28,133 bases of DNA from Davidsoniella eucalypti (Eukaryota; Ascomycota; Sordariomycetes; Microascales; Ceratocystidaceae): assembly GCA_004009845.1 (NCBI GenBank), contig RMBW01000211.1:1-28133 (forward strand), in the 5' to 3' direction. A program made the translations under genes and the position numbers. This document shows positions 1-8,717 of the stretch, piece by piece (the first letter of the stretch is position 1; the number at the start of each line of letters is the position of its first letter). The notes beneath the pieces were generated by a model. The model was not told the origin of the DNA and made no database searches. It saw only the letters and a program-made list of their open reading frames with translations.

Positions 1-487
1 TCGAAGGGTCTGATGTGGAAGAGCGTGGCAAGGTGATCCTGCATGTCTGGGGCAGGCCTTCTTGGAGGATGGACAGTAGGTGTTATGGTCTGTAATTTGG
101 GCTTTGTCGCGGAGGGCGCATAGGCGGTTGGTGAATGTTTCGAAAGGCTCGCTAAAAAACTGCTTTATTTTCATCAGTAGGCGGTTGGCCGTCTGGCGCG
201 GTCTGGGTCGTCATAGCGTGAGTCTAGGTACCGATAAATAGCTGGAAGCCGTAGGGGACGCTAAGTGCTGAAGGTACTTGGGGCGGACTTGGTCCCTGAT
301 CTCGGGAGAGAGTGAGTTCATGGTGTAAGCTAGTTGGTCCCTAGGCGAGTGAAACCTCGGAATGTCGACGAGGAATTTCTCGTTGAGCTCGTGCTTCCAT
401 GTGGTGTAGTCGAACGATCCGTCGAATTTGCGCACAGCGTCTAGGACGTCCTTACGGCGAGAGATGGAGTCTTCCTTAGCCCGTGAC
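1..487 (-). pseudogene. Gypsy gag fragment (family B-like), fused to family A pol
   Basis: A degraded Gag capsid segment, read on the minus strand from about 487 leftwards and cut by the window edge. It aligns along its length with residues roughly 350-500 of the family B Gag at 20594-22579: both share RRKDV.DAVRKFDG.FDY.TW, then ELNEKFLVD, RDQLAYTMN.LS and EI..QVR.KYL. The frame is open from the junction to about 211 and then breaks; the rest (210-1) still matches family B at DNA level with small indels. Family A has its own, different capsid at 2405-4132, so this piece is foreign to the element it is joined to. There is no LTR between it and the RNase H to its right. Product would be structural, forming the particle shell; non-functional here. 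Confidence 0.85.
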
Positions 488-2271
488 AGGCGGTGGCGTA
501 GGCAAGAACTAAAGTCCGAAAGCTCATATCCCCAGCGCGCTGTCTCTCAGCCAACGTTCTCTTGGTCTGAAAGTATTCAAGTTCCGGTGATCAGTCCACA
601 CCACAAAGTCGACTAGGAGGAAATGGCGCCATTCGCGAATGGCAGTAGATGGCCAACATCTCCTTGTCGTGAATGGGGTAGTTGCTTCGGGGGTGAGTTG
701 GAGAAAGGAAGGCAATGGGATGCATAGAGACCATCATCTCCTCGTTGAGACAATTCTGCTCCCAGGGCGTAACCGGATGAGTCCGCGGTCAATACCGTTT
801 CTCTCAGCGGGTCAAAGGGGGTCAAAACAGGGGGAGTGAGGAAGGCTCTCTTAACCTCGGCGAAAGCGTGCGCACATGCGTCGGACCAGACAAAGGGGGT
901 ATCCTTCTTGGTAACCCTACCATCGTGCTATCATTTCGGACAGTCGAGGTACAAAGTCTCGATAGAAGTTGACAAAGCCGATGAAACCACGTAGACCTTT
1001 CAAATTGTGGGAGAATTCCAGTTGCGAATCGCAAGGGTTTTCTCAGGGTCTGCTTGATGCCAATACCTGGGCCAACAATGAAGCCGAGGAACTTGATTTC
1101 CTAGCTAGGAACTGGCACTTGCGGAGGTCGAGTTGTAGGCCGGCGAGATCGAGCGCGTGGACAATTTCGAGCACTAACTTCCTGTGCTCTTCCTCAGTAC
1201 CACTGGAGTAGATGTCCACATCGTCAATGTAGGCGCTGCAGCTGATGCCTAGCCATTTCCGAAGGACCGAATTGATGTAACGCTGGAACGCAGCAGGGGC
1301 ATTAGTCAAACCGAAAGGGATAACGTTCCATTCAAAGGCCCCTAGGGGAGTCCGAAATGCGGTTAACTCCTCGTAGCCAGGGGCGATACGAATGCGATGG
1401 AAGGCAGCAATGACATCGACCTTGGACACCCACTTGGCTTCCGAAATTTGCCGAAGGGTGTCGTGGATAAGGGGTAAGGGGTATGAGTCCTTTTTGGAAT
1501 AGCGTTGACTGCGCGGTAGTCTACGCAGAAACGAATTCCACCTCCAGGTTTCTTTACAAATAGCACTGGAGAGCCCACTTCAGACTTTGTGTCCTTTATC
1601 CATCTTGTAGACAACAGTTCGGTCAATGTCTTCTGCATTACCAATAGTTCTGCGCGAGACAGCGGATACAACGATTGTACAGGTAATGTCTTCCCTTCCA
1701 GCAGCTCGATTTTCAAGTCTACTCCAGGCCGGTGTGGCGGGAGGTCCTTCGAGGCTTTGGCTTCGAACGCAGAGGCAACAGGTCTTAACCATTCTGGGAG
1801 GGGTGGTCTTTCCAGTTCTTTCTGTTCCAACGCTCTGTTAACATCTTCTAGTGTGATGCGGTAAACAGCAGTGTCGTCGTTGTCGCAGAGTTTGTGGAAT
1901 TCCTCAGGTGTTAACTCCTCAGCTGTAGTAACTTCAATCTGTCCCGAACGAGGGTGCAGGTGTACATCGTGGTTGATGAGCCAGCGTTGACCGAGTATCA
2001 GGTCTTCGGTTTGGCCGGGGACGACGTAGGCCCAAATGTCCTCGTGGTGGTCAGGTAGATGTAGCGTAAACTGTGCTATCTGGGTGATGACCGGGGGGTC
2101 GGACTGGGAGGAGGCGAGGGAGACCTTGCGAGGCTCGATAGGCTGGGTCTGGGTAGCGTAGGGGAGTAGGCGCGGAGGGACGACGGCGAGGCAGAGGCAG
2201 CCACTGTCGACGAGAGCTTTAGTCGAAAGTTCATTAATAGACAAATCTAAGTATAAACCTTTAGCTCCCAT
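488..2271 (-). pseudogene. pol: Family A Gypsy pol: protease, reverse transcriptase, partial RNase H (frameshifted)
   Basis: Pol remnant of element A, reading right to left. The aspartic protease starts near 2271, with the catalytic triad in ALVDSGC at about residue 20 and the later LILGQRWL block. Reverse transcriptase follows: LFVKKPGGGIRFCVDYR, then a frame change near 1500, then SKVDVIAAFHRIRIAPG, PFGLTNAPAAFQR and the catalytic YIDD at about 1215-1226. More frame changes follow in the RT connection (about 1043-822). RNase H is seen as TADSSGYALGAELSQ (about 780) and TDHRNLNTF (about 590), ending with YELSDFSSCLRHR near 490. No integrase follows; the reading frame passes instead into a gag fragment. 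At least four frameshifts make it inactive. The protease frame is open upstream of its first ATG back to the gag stop, so the ATG is probably not the true start. Confidence 0.92.
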
Positions 2272-2312
2272 CTGAGTTCTAACTATCTCTTCCCCTATCT
2301 TCGTATCCTCCT

Positions 2313-2348
2313 GGTCAGGGCGCGACTTGTCCTGACCACCTAAAAATC
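2313..2348 (-). promoter_or_regulatory. Putative -1 frameshift site and hairpin at the gag/pol junction of element A
   Basis: On the minus strand the gag end reads GAT TTT TAG (2348-2340). Two bases after the stop comes a 7-bp perfect stem, CCTGACC (2331-2337, plus-strand view) with GGTCAGG (2313-2319), around an 11-nt loop. Pol is open in the -1 frame through this point. The phenylalanyl codon TTT can slip back one base onto another TTT while the stop sits in the A site. The same arrangement is present in family B with one covarying pair. Frameshifting itself is inferred. Confidence 0.55.
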
Positions 2349-4132
2349 CAGTTCAATTAGGTCGTATTCCGACCCGTTCTCCGCTACCTTAGAGTCGACC
2401 TTGGCTACCGTCGTAGTGGTGTTGTCAGGGGAGGTAGCACACGATCCATGGCCCGTTCGTCATACTTCGCGATTTCCTCACGCATTACCGTGCGTATGGC
2501 GTTGATAGACAGCTGATTGTTGGAGGGGCCTGGCTGGGAAGAGCGCTGGGGGCAACGGCGTGCGATGTGATCCTTGAGCCCACAGATAAAGCATGCGTTT
2601 TCGCGCATTAACCGGTGTCGTTCCGACTCGGACAGTTTTGGTCTGTCTGAGCGGGCAGCAAGCTGAGGGCGGTTCTCCCGACGGGTCTGTTGGTCAGGCC
2701 GCTCTCTCCAGTTACTCGACTTGGTGTGCTCGGGCTTAGGGGTGGACTCAACGATGCGGCGCTTACCAGTGGGGCGGTCGAAGTGCTTCAAGAGGCTGTC
2801 AATGATGGCGTGGTATGAGTTGGACTCCCAAGCCCATCCGGTGCGTTCAACCAAATCGTCACGCATGGCAGAACGTAGAATGTCGATCAACGTGGTGTCG
2901 TCGTGAATGCCGGCTTCCATGGCTAGGGTTTCGAATCGGAGGTGGAAGGCCTTGAAGGTTTCACGATCTCCCTGAGCGGACTTGTAGAAGGCGATGCGAG
3001 CGTTAGTGAGTCGTTCGCGCGACCGGAACATATCGTCGAGTTTCTCCAGCAGCAGATCGTAGGGTCTGGATCGTTGGCAAATGGAGTCGAAGAAAACGTT
3101 TAGCTTGGCCTGTGTGGTTGCACCTAAGCGGCTGTACAGGTATACCGCCCGCGAGATGTCGTTGCCCAAAGCGGCACCATCGATCATCATTTTGTTCGTA
3201 GCTAGCCTTCTCCAAATCTCGTAGTCCGAGTGTAGGCCACTAAATTCGTTGAGCAGTGGTTGGACTTGGCGAGGTAGGGCTTGGTTGGAGGAGGCAGGTA
3301 GTGGCTGGGAAACAGGTGCAGGTGGTAGCGAGGGAGCCGTGGGTTCGCGTTGTTCCTTAGCAAACAGCATTTGACCAAGACGGTTCATCATGGACTTCAT
3401 TTCTACCATGTCATCTTGTAGAGAGTCCAGACGGTCAGCTTCGCGAGAGGGTTGGCGGCCACGATCTGATTCAGGGTACGTGTCGCGTGGTCTCATACTC
3501 TCAGCGAGGCGGGCTAAGTCAGAAGTGTCCGAAGGGTTATCACTGGCGTCGTCATCATCTGCGGGCAGCGGGTTGCGTGAGGTGGTTACTCTGCTCAATG
3601 TGCGTGCGTGCGTGGTTTCGGTGGAGATGAGCTGCTCCGTGGTCTCCTTGGCTTTAGAGCGAGTTCGCGTGGGGGTGCGAGGCAGGCCCATGAAAGGTGA
3701 CTTGAGGAGGGAAGGACGGAGCGAGGTTCGAGCAACGCGTTCCTGACGCGTACGAGCTTGGCCGATGTGGACGTGGCCGACAAAACCGCTGGTGAAAGAG
3801 AGGTGGCCTAGGTGGCTGTGGAAGTGCTGACTGTGACTGAGGATATCACGGGAGGCAGGGCAGAATCCTAGGGTGGCAGCGAGGCGCGCGCGTTCCTTGC
3901 GTTTAAAGAGGGCAAGGTAACACCAGCCGGGTCTACTCCAGGGTCGATCCTCGGGTAGGCCTACGGCCGACAGCGTGTAACCCTCAGGGGGCTCCTGGCT
4001 GGGGTCTAGGAGGTGGACACGAGCCAGGGCTAGTTTCTGCTTAATAATACAGAAGGCTTCGTAGTAACCAACGAGGGCGGCGCAGTTCAGGGAGGCCAGG
4101 ATGACCAGAACCAGGAAGGTGAAGTCAGACAT
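2340..4132 (-). CDS. gag: Family A Gypsy Gag with N-terminal hydrophobic segment and one zinc knuckle (C-terminal frameshift)
   Basis: Gag structural polyprotein of element A. The ATG at 4132 opens 575 codons to a stop at 2405; a shift of frame near 2430 would carry the protein to a TAG at 2342-2340, whose ELDF ending matches MDF at the end of family B Gag, so the 2405 stop is probably a one-base lesion. Residues 4-27 are hydrophobic (FLVLVILASL), membrane-segment-like. Residues 69-125 hold GWCYLALFKR, ILSH, HFHSHL and GHVHIGQ, a block shared with family B Gag. A charged, possibly coiled-coil stretch lies near 230-260, the capsid-like region near 300-450, and one CCHC knuckle, CFICGLKDHIARRC, at 514-527, for RNA packaging. 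Hydrophobic N-termini are not usual in Gypsy Gag. Identity as Gag is firm; the N-terminal role is unknown. Confidence 0.88.
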
Positions 4133-4280
4133 AGTGACTTAGGAGCGCAAGGGGTAACAAGCGGACTGGTAGGGGCAAGCCTTGTAGGAGGAGGCTTGGA
4201 CAAGGGGCAGACTGTTTAGGCAGAGTCTGGACAGGATAGGGGCAAACAGAGACGGTGTTTGGACAAAGAGGAGGTGAAAG

Positions 4281-4396
4281 CAAGCGGACGGCTTGGACAG
4301 AAGAGAGGGCAAGCGGACGGCTTGGACAGAATGGAGGGCAAGCGGACGGCTTGGACAGAATAGAGGGCAAGCAGACGGCTTGGACAGAAGTAAATA
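4281..4396. repeat. 29-bp tandem repeats in the 5' leader of element A
   Basis: Four units of exactly 29 bp start at 4281, 4310, 4339 and 4368; each begins CAAGCGGACGGCTTGGACAG with only a few substitutions (CAGACGG in the fourth). Degenerate units flank them at about 4200-4280 and 4397-4440. They lie in the untranslated leader between the primer-binding site and the gag start. Confidence 0.95.
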
Positions 4397-4454
4397 CAGC
4401 GAGCAGATGCTCGGACAAAGGGGCAAGCGGATGCTTGGACAAGATAAAGAAGTT

Positions 4455-4465
4455 ATCGGTCTCAA
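4455..4465 (-). promoter_or_regulatory. Predicted self-priming primer-binding site of element A
   Basis: The plus strand here reads ATCGGTCTCAA. The element's RNA (minus strand) therefore carries its complement two bases inside the 5' LTR boundary. The same 11-mer in RNA sense lies within the LTR (4532-4522), 55 bp downstream of the start of the TATA box. The RNA 5' end could thus pair with this site as primer, as in Schizosaccharomyces Tf1. Confidence 0.65.
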
Positions 4466-4467
4466 AA

Positions 4468-4648
4468 TGAGACGATATACGAGGAGTTGCGATGAAAACT
4501 GGTCGTAAAAGAATAGTTCGATTGAGACCGATGAAGGAGAAAGAGAAACTAAGACTAATAATCGGCGGGAATAGGTCCCTACTTATAGCCGATTCTAGTA
4601 CTGACAAGGAATGCCTTGGCTAACCTTACTAGGCCTTAGTCTCTTACA
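4468..4648 (-). repeat. 5' LTR of element A (181 bp)
   Basis: Minus-strand LTR bounded by TG and CA, 181 bp, about 98% identical to the solo LTR at 16332-16512, which fixes both ends. In element sense it has a U3 with TATAAGTA followed by the block AGGGACCTATTCCCGCCG (shared with family B) and the predicted RNA start ATCGG at 4532. The right edge abuts the RNase H codons of element C, so the target duplication should be CGCTG (4649-4653); the other LTR lies outside the window. Confidence 0.93.
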
Positions 4649-6423
4649 CGCTGGGCCTACGAACTGTCAGATTTCTCCTTCTCTCTCCGCCATCGTCCTG
4701 GCACTGCTCAAGTAGTTCCTGACGCCCTTTCACGACGGGATCAGGACATGCCACACGACGCCACCGACGACAGACTAGCCAGCCGAGACCACCAAATGCT
4801 GAAAACGCTTCCCGGCAGTCCTGACTTGGTCGTTGTTGGCGCTATGTGGACACAGGACCCAGACAAGGACATTTCTACAGACGAACAAGTTCGCACCACG
4901 GTGTTAGTGTCTCCATTTCAAGACCCAGAACTGTCCCAGCTCTGGATGGACGCACTAAAGCACAACAACCGTTGGTGGCTTGCTCGTGATCTCGTCAAAT
5001 CAGGTGCACGAACTTTTCCTCCCGCTTGGGGACTGCAATGGCAGATCAGCGAATGCCGACTTGACGATAAAGGTTTACTCCGCTGGCGCGACCGCTTATG
5101 GATTCCACGTTTTGAACCCCTCCGCACTAAATTAATTCAGAACATTCACGATTCTTATTTGGCAGGCCACCCTGGTCGTAACATTACCCGCGATCTGGTC
5201 TCTCGAGAATATGCTTGGCCTGGATTAACTTCGGACGTGCGCAGGTTTGTTTCGAATTGCTCTACTTGTGGTAAAAGCAAGATTTGGCGCGAACAAAAAC
5301 GTGGTTTACTTAAGCCGTTGCCAGTGCCAGCACGGCCCTGGACAGAGCTGGCCATGGACTTTATTGGCCCTCTACCAGAGTCCCGCGGCTGCACAGCAAT
5401 CTTAGGAGTCACCGATCGTCTTACCAAGTCGCAAGTGTTGATTCCAATGAAGTCTACCTCCTCTCGTGATACTGCAGAGGCCCTTCTGGTAAACGTATTC
5501 TCCCATCATGGATTTCCTTCAGCAATAGTTTCTGACCGTGGCCCCCAATTTGCGCATTTATTTTGGGAGAAGTTTGCAGGCGCCTAGGCATCAAGCGACG
5601 TTTGTCCACCGCTTTCCACCCACAAACCGACGGAGCCCAAGAAAGAAGTAATCAGGAAATCGAAGCCTATATTCGCAACTTCTGTTCTTTTGCTCAAAAC
5701 GACTGGGCAGATCTCCTGCCGCAAGCGCAGCTTGCTCTCAACAACAGGATCGCATCAAGCACCGGCATGTCCCCCTTCTTCGCCAACCACGGTTTCAACA
5801 TCGATATCATCGAGCCGTCGACTCAAGGGCTGCCTGCTTCTGCTGGATCTCCAGTCGAGGGTGCACAGCAGTGGCTAAGCAAGCTACGCGATGCCATGGC
5901 CTTTGCCCGCGCCTCTCTTGCTGCTGCTCAAGAAGCGCAGGAGAGAGCCTCGAACCGCCACCGTCAGCCAGCTGAGAAGTTCCATGTGGGTGATACAGTG
6001 TATCTTAGTACTAAAAACATTTCCACAGCTCGTCCCTCTCGCAAACTCGATTGGCTAGCCAAACGCTACAAAGTCACAGGACTAGTAGGTAGCCACGTGG
6101 TCAAGCTCAATGTCCCAGGCAACATTTGGCCAAGTTTTCATGTCAGCATGGTGCGCCGAGCCGCTAATGATCCGCTCCCCTCTCAAGTCTTACAAGATGA
6201 TGAGCCGGGGCCGGTGACGGAGCGTGAAGCAGCTTCGAATCCTGACCTGGTAGCTGGCGAATGGAGGGTAGAGAGTATTTTAAAGACACGTAAAAATCGA
6301 CGAGCAGAGCAGGCGTTAGTCAAGTGGTTAGGTTACGAAGACGCTACCTGGGAACCCCTCATTCACGTTAAGGACACCTTAGCTTGGAAAATCTTCGCAG
6401 AGGCGAATGGTCGCTCGGATTGA
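4649..6423 (+). CDS. pol: Family C Gypsy pol 3' part: RNase H tail, integrase, chromodomain (one frameshift)
   Basis: C-terminal half of a chromovirus Pol, cut on its left by insertion of element A. The frame is open from 4649: the RNase H tail RWAYELSDFSF and DALSRRDQD come first. The integrase zinc-binding domain shows HDSYLAGH then CSTC (about 5147-5275). The DDE catalytic core shows D in AMDFIGPLP (about 5354), D in IVSDRGPQF (about 5535) and E in AQERSNQEIE (about 5640). One base appears missing near 5575, ending the first frame at 5587; the second frame runs to TGA at 6421-6423. The C-terminus (about 6255-6400) is a chromodomain, EWRVESILKTRKNR then ALVKWLGYEDATWEP. The integrase inserts element cDNA into the genome; in chromoviruses the chromodomain directs it to modified chromatin. 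Inactive here because of the insertion and frameshift. Confidence 0.93.
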
Positions 6424-6599
6424 ACTTAGTCATAGGTGATTTGTCACTCATTCTTCTTCTTGGTATCTGGTTATTTTTCATTGTTTTTCTGGTCCCTCCA
6501 ATTTGTATCAATAATTTTTTATTTTCATTTCTTTTTCTCAGCCTCATGGAGGGGGGCTCATATATCTTAGGTTAGTTAGAACATTGAGGGGGGGGTAGT
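6424..6599 (+). other. 3' untranslated region and polypurine tract of element C
   Basis: No coding content. It ends in a purine run, GAGGGGGGGGTAG, immediately before the 3' LTR, with a second purine run at about 6546-6556. This is the expected position and composition of the plus-strand primer (polypurine tract). Confidence 0.75.
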
Positions 6600-6788
6600 T
6601 GAAAGGATCTAGGACCCAATCTTGTTGGCTGTGGTATCTACCACAGCCGTTACTTTTGTCTATATAAGGAGGCCGTCTCCCCTCCTTATTCTTGTCTAGT
6701 TCTTCTCTTCCCTCTCTATCTTCTTTAACCTCGTCAAATACTATATCTCTTCTACTTCTGCAAGCCTCGTTCTCGTCGTAGATCGTCA
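6600..6788 (+). repeat. 3' LTR of element C (189 bp)
   Basis: TG...CA LTR directly after the polypurine tract. It begins TGAAAGGATCTAGGACCC and ends CGTAGATCGTCA. The family is confirmed by the solo copy at 10564-10742. U3 contains a perfect palindrome with 10-bp arms, GGCTGTGGTA and TACCACAGCC (6627-6648), followed by a TATATAAGG TATA box and CT-rich sequence. The presumed target duplication starts CAGGG at 6789; the left partner is outside the window. Confidence 0.9.
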
Positions 6789-7051
6789 CAGGGAATCTTG
6801 CCACCACCGATAAGCAGAAGCTTGTTGGTGCTCTGTGTAGTCTGAACGGAGCTTGGTAGCTCGATCTCCTCGATGCGGCGTTTGTTTTTGTTGTTTTTGT
6901 TGATGGTGGTGTTGATTTCGTCGGTCATTTCGCTGTCGTCCATGTGTGTTGGTACGAGGCTGATTGATTCAGTGGGGGTGACCGTTGGGCTTTCGCCGTC
7001 TTTCGAGGCTTCAATCGCCCTTAATGCATCGCGCATGGCGTGCGCCATCAT
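6789..7051 (-). pseudogene. Small open frame interrupted by the element C LTR, function unknown
   Basis: A minus-strand open frame starting MMAHAMRDALRAIEASKDGE at 7051 and running leftwards into the LTR at 6788. About 87 codons lie outside the LTR. It is hydrophilic, with a run of Asn/Lys (NKNNKNKRR) in the middle and then IEEIELPSS. Composition is more codon-like than the AT-rich DNA to its right. I do not recognise it. It could be the 5' end of a host gene or of another mobile element, broken by insertion of element C, or chance. Confidence 0.35.
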
Positions 7052-7897
7052 GCAACTGGTATTAATAGATTCGTAGAGATGAGTTAAGTATTTTAAACGT
7101 GTTTTGAGATGGATTCGAGCAAAATTGTATTAATTTTCGCTGATTTTTTGGTCTTTTTGGGTGCTGAGCTATTGGTATTCTTACATAATTTATATACGTC
7201 TTATTACATTTCCCTTGCAATGAAACATTCCTTTAGAACTACGTACATAACTTACTGTAAGTCCTTGATCATTGCTGATTATACTACTACCATTCTTCTT
7301 ACTCATGACTATGTAGAACTTCTTCTAAACAAACTTGGTCTTTGCTCATGTGTTTTAGCGACGATATTAACTTGCATTATAAGTCGGGAATCATTCAGTG
7401 AACAATATATCCTGCAGATACTACAGAAAGTGATTGCTATGTAAGTTCAGTATTAAAATGCCAACTGTGCCAGTTGCTACCACTACACTTGTTGTTTTAT
7501 CAATCATGTAAGCTCTAAATCCCAACCACCTAATGTCATGCTATTGTAATGGTATAAGTACCTAAAGTTGTTGATAATTTGAACTGCTGCCATGTTAGTC
7601 TTGTGGTTCTTCTTACAACTAAAGAACCTAACTGAAATACATATCAAGTTAGTGTCTGTCGCTATTGTGCTATAATTCCCAGTAATATCCATTAAATCTA
7701 CTTGTTATATTATCTTGTTTGGCTAACTATCCTTTTCAAATTTGTTGACTATCTTTCTATATTGTACCTAGATACTTGCTTTATATTGTAGAACTCCCAA
7801 GAAATATTTAGTATTCTACGAGTGAATTTCTGCATGCAATCAACTTGATTTTTAATTTAAATCTTTTAGGTTATATTTTAAATCTTTTTTTTAAAAA

Positions 7898-7937
7898 AAA
7901 ATTCAGTAATCTTACGGAGCTATAGAGCTATAAACAT
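7898..7937 (-). repeat. Short hairpin repeat, copy a
   Basis: Plus strand reads ATTCAGTAATCTTACGGAGC then TATAGAGCTATA. It matches the other short repeats at 7998-8047, 8403-8461 and 8685-8717. It is preceded by an A/T run. No clear flanking duplication is seen. Confidence 0.6.
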
Positions 7938-7997
7938 GTTATTTATAGACCTTATTTCTAAATCTGTCGACACTAATTCAACCCTGTAGCGTTTCTT

Positions 7998-8047
7998 TTT
8001 TTTTTTTTTAATTCATTTATCTTATGGAGCTATAGAGCTATGAAGAT
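7998..8047 (-). mobile_element. Very short retroposon-like insertion with 13-bp target duplication, copy b
   Basis: A 50-bp insert flanked by identical 13-bp repeats TGTAGCGTTTCTT at 7985-7997 and 8048-8060. On the minus strand the insert is a body of about 38 nt starting ATCTTCATAGCTCTATAGCT, followed by an A tail. Long direct flanks plus a terminal A tail are the marks of target-primed reverse transcription as used by LINEs and SINEs. The body can fold: AGCT-CTAT-AGCT inside ATCTT/AAGAT. No RNA polymerase III boxes fit in so short a body. Confidence 0.6.
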
Positions 8048-8402
8048 TGTAGCGTTTCTTAAAACCTACTAATGTCCTCTTCTGGAATGCTTGCAGCCTT
8101 AAAAATTACTTACACTCTTACAAACTCAAACTATCCACCTTTGCCTTCACTTACGATATTGTCTATATTTATATCTATCATTATTACAAATGATACCAAG
8201 CAGTTGTTGCCCTGTACTCCTGATAAAAAGTAGTCTATTCATATCACATTACTCTTTTCGTTACCTTGATATTTTATGTTGTTCTATTGCCTTTTTTATT
8301 TCTAGAATTGACAAGAAACACTGGCAAGTATGCTTATCTTTACAGTATAGTTTAATTGGTTCCAAAAGACCGCATGATAGCCGCAAAAACAACTTCAATT
8401 TT

Positions 8403-8461
8403 CAACATCTTCATAGCTCTATAGCTCCATATATTAATGAAATAAATAAAAATTGAAAGAC
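8403..8461 (+). mobile_element. Short retroposon-like repeat, copy c
   Basis: Plus-strand copy: ATCTTCATAGCTCTATAGCT, then an A-rich tail with AAATAAATAAAAATTG. A 10-bp repeat CTTCAATTTT lies on both sides (8393-8402 and 8462-8471), compatible with a target duplication, though the sequence is low-complexity. Confidence 0.5.
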
Positions 8462-8684
8462 CTTCAATTTTAATAGATAACAGCCCTGCATTCATTGTTT
8501 TATGGTTAGTGAATTCTGTACTAACAGAAGAGCTTTGGCGCTTATTCTTTCACAAGCAAAATATATGACTTATGCCATTAATTGAATCATCAATTACCTA
8601 TTTATTCAAGGCATCTATGTATTGTATAGAGAATTGTCTGTGTGTTATTTTTAAAATCAAGTCTTCAATCATTTTAAAATTCTT

Positions 8685-8717
8685 TTTTAATTCATTAATC
8701 TTATAGCTATGAAGATT
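8685..8717 (-). repeat. Short hairpin repeat, copy d (partial)
   Basis: Reads TTTTTTAATTCATTAATCTT then ATAGCTATGAAGATT; it lacks the GGAGCTATAG half of the consensus. Found inside R1 copy 1 like copies a-c. Confidence 0.45.

Noticed and set aside
4281..4396. CRISPR-like array (regular 29-bp repeats)
   Set aside because: The units are contiguous with no unique spacers, and the setting is a fungal retrotransposon leader.
4125..4607. 160-codon and 108-codon open frames across the leader of element A
   Set aside because: They translate the 29-bp tandem repeats and LTR, and the longer one begins upstream of the predicted RNA start. Its stop overlaps the gag ATG, but nothing suggests a real protein.
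8190..8456. 88-codon plus-strand open frame
   Set aside because: Lies in AT-rich repeat R1, is not conserved in the other R1 copies, and overlaps a short retroposon insertion.
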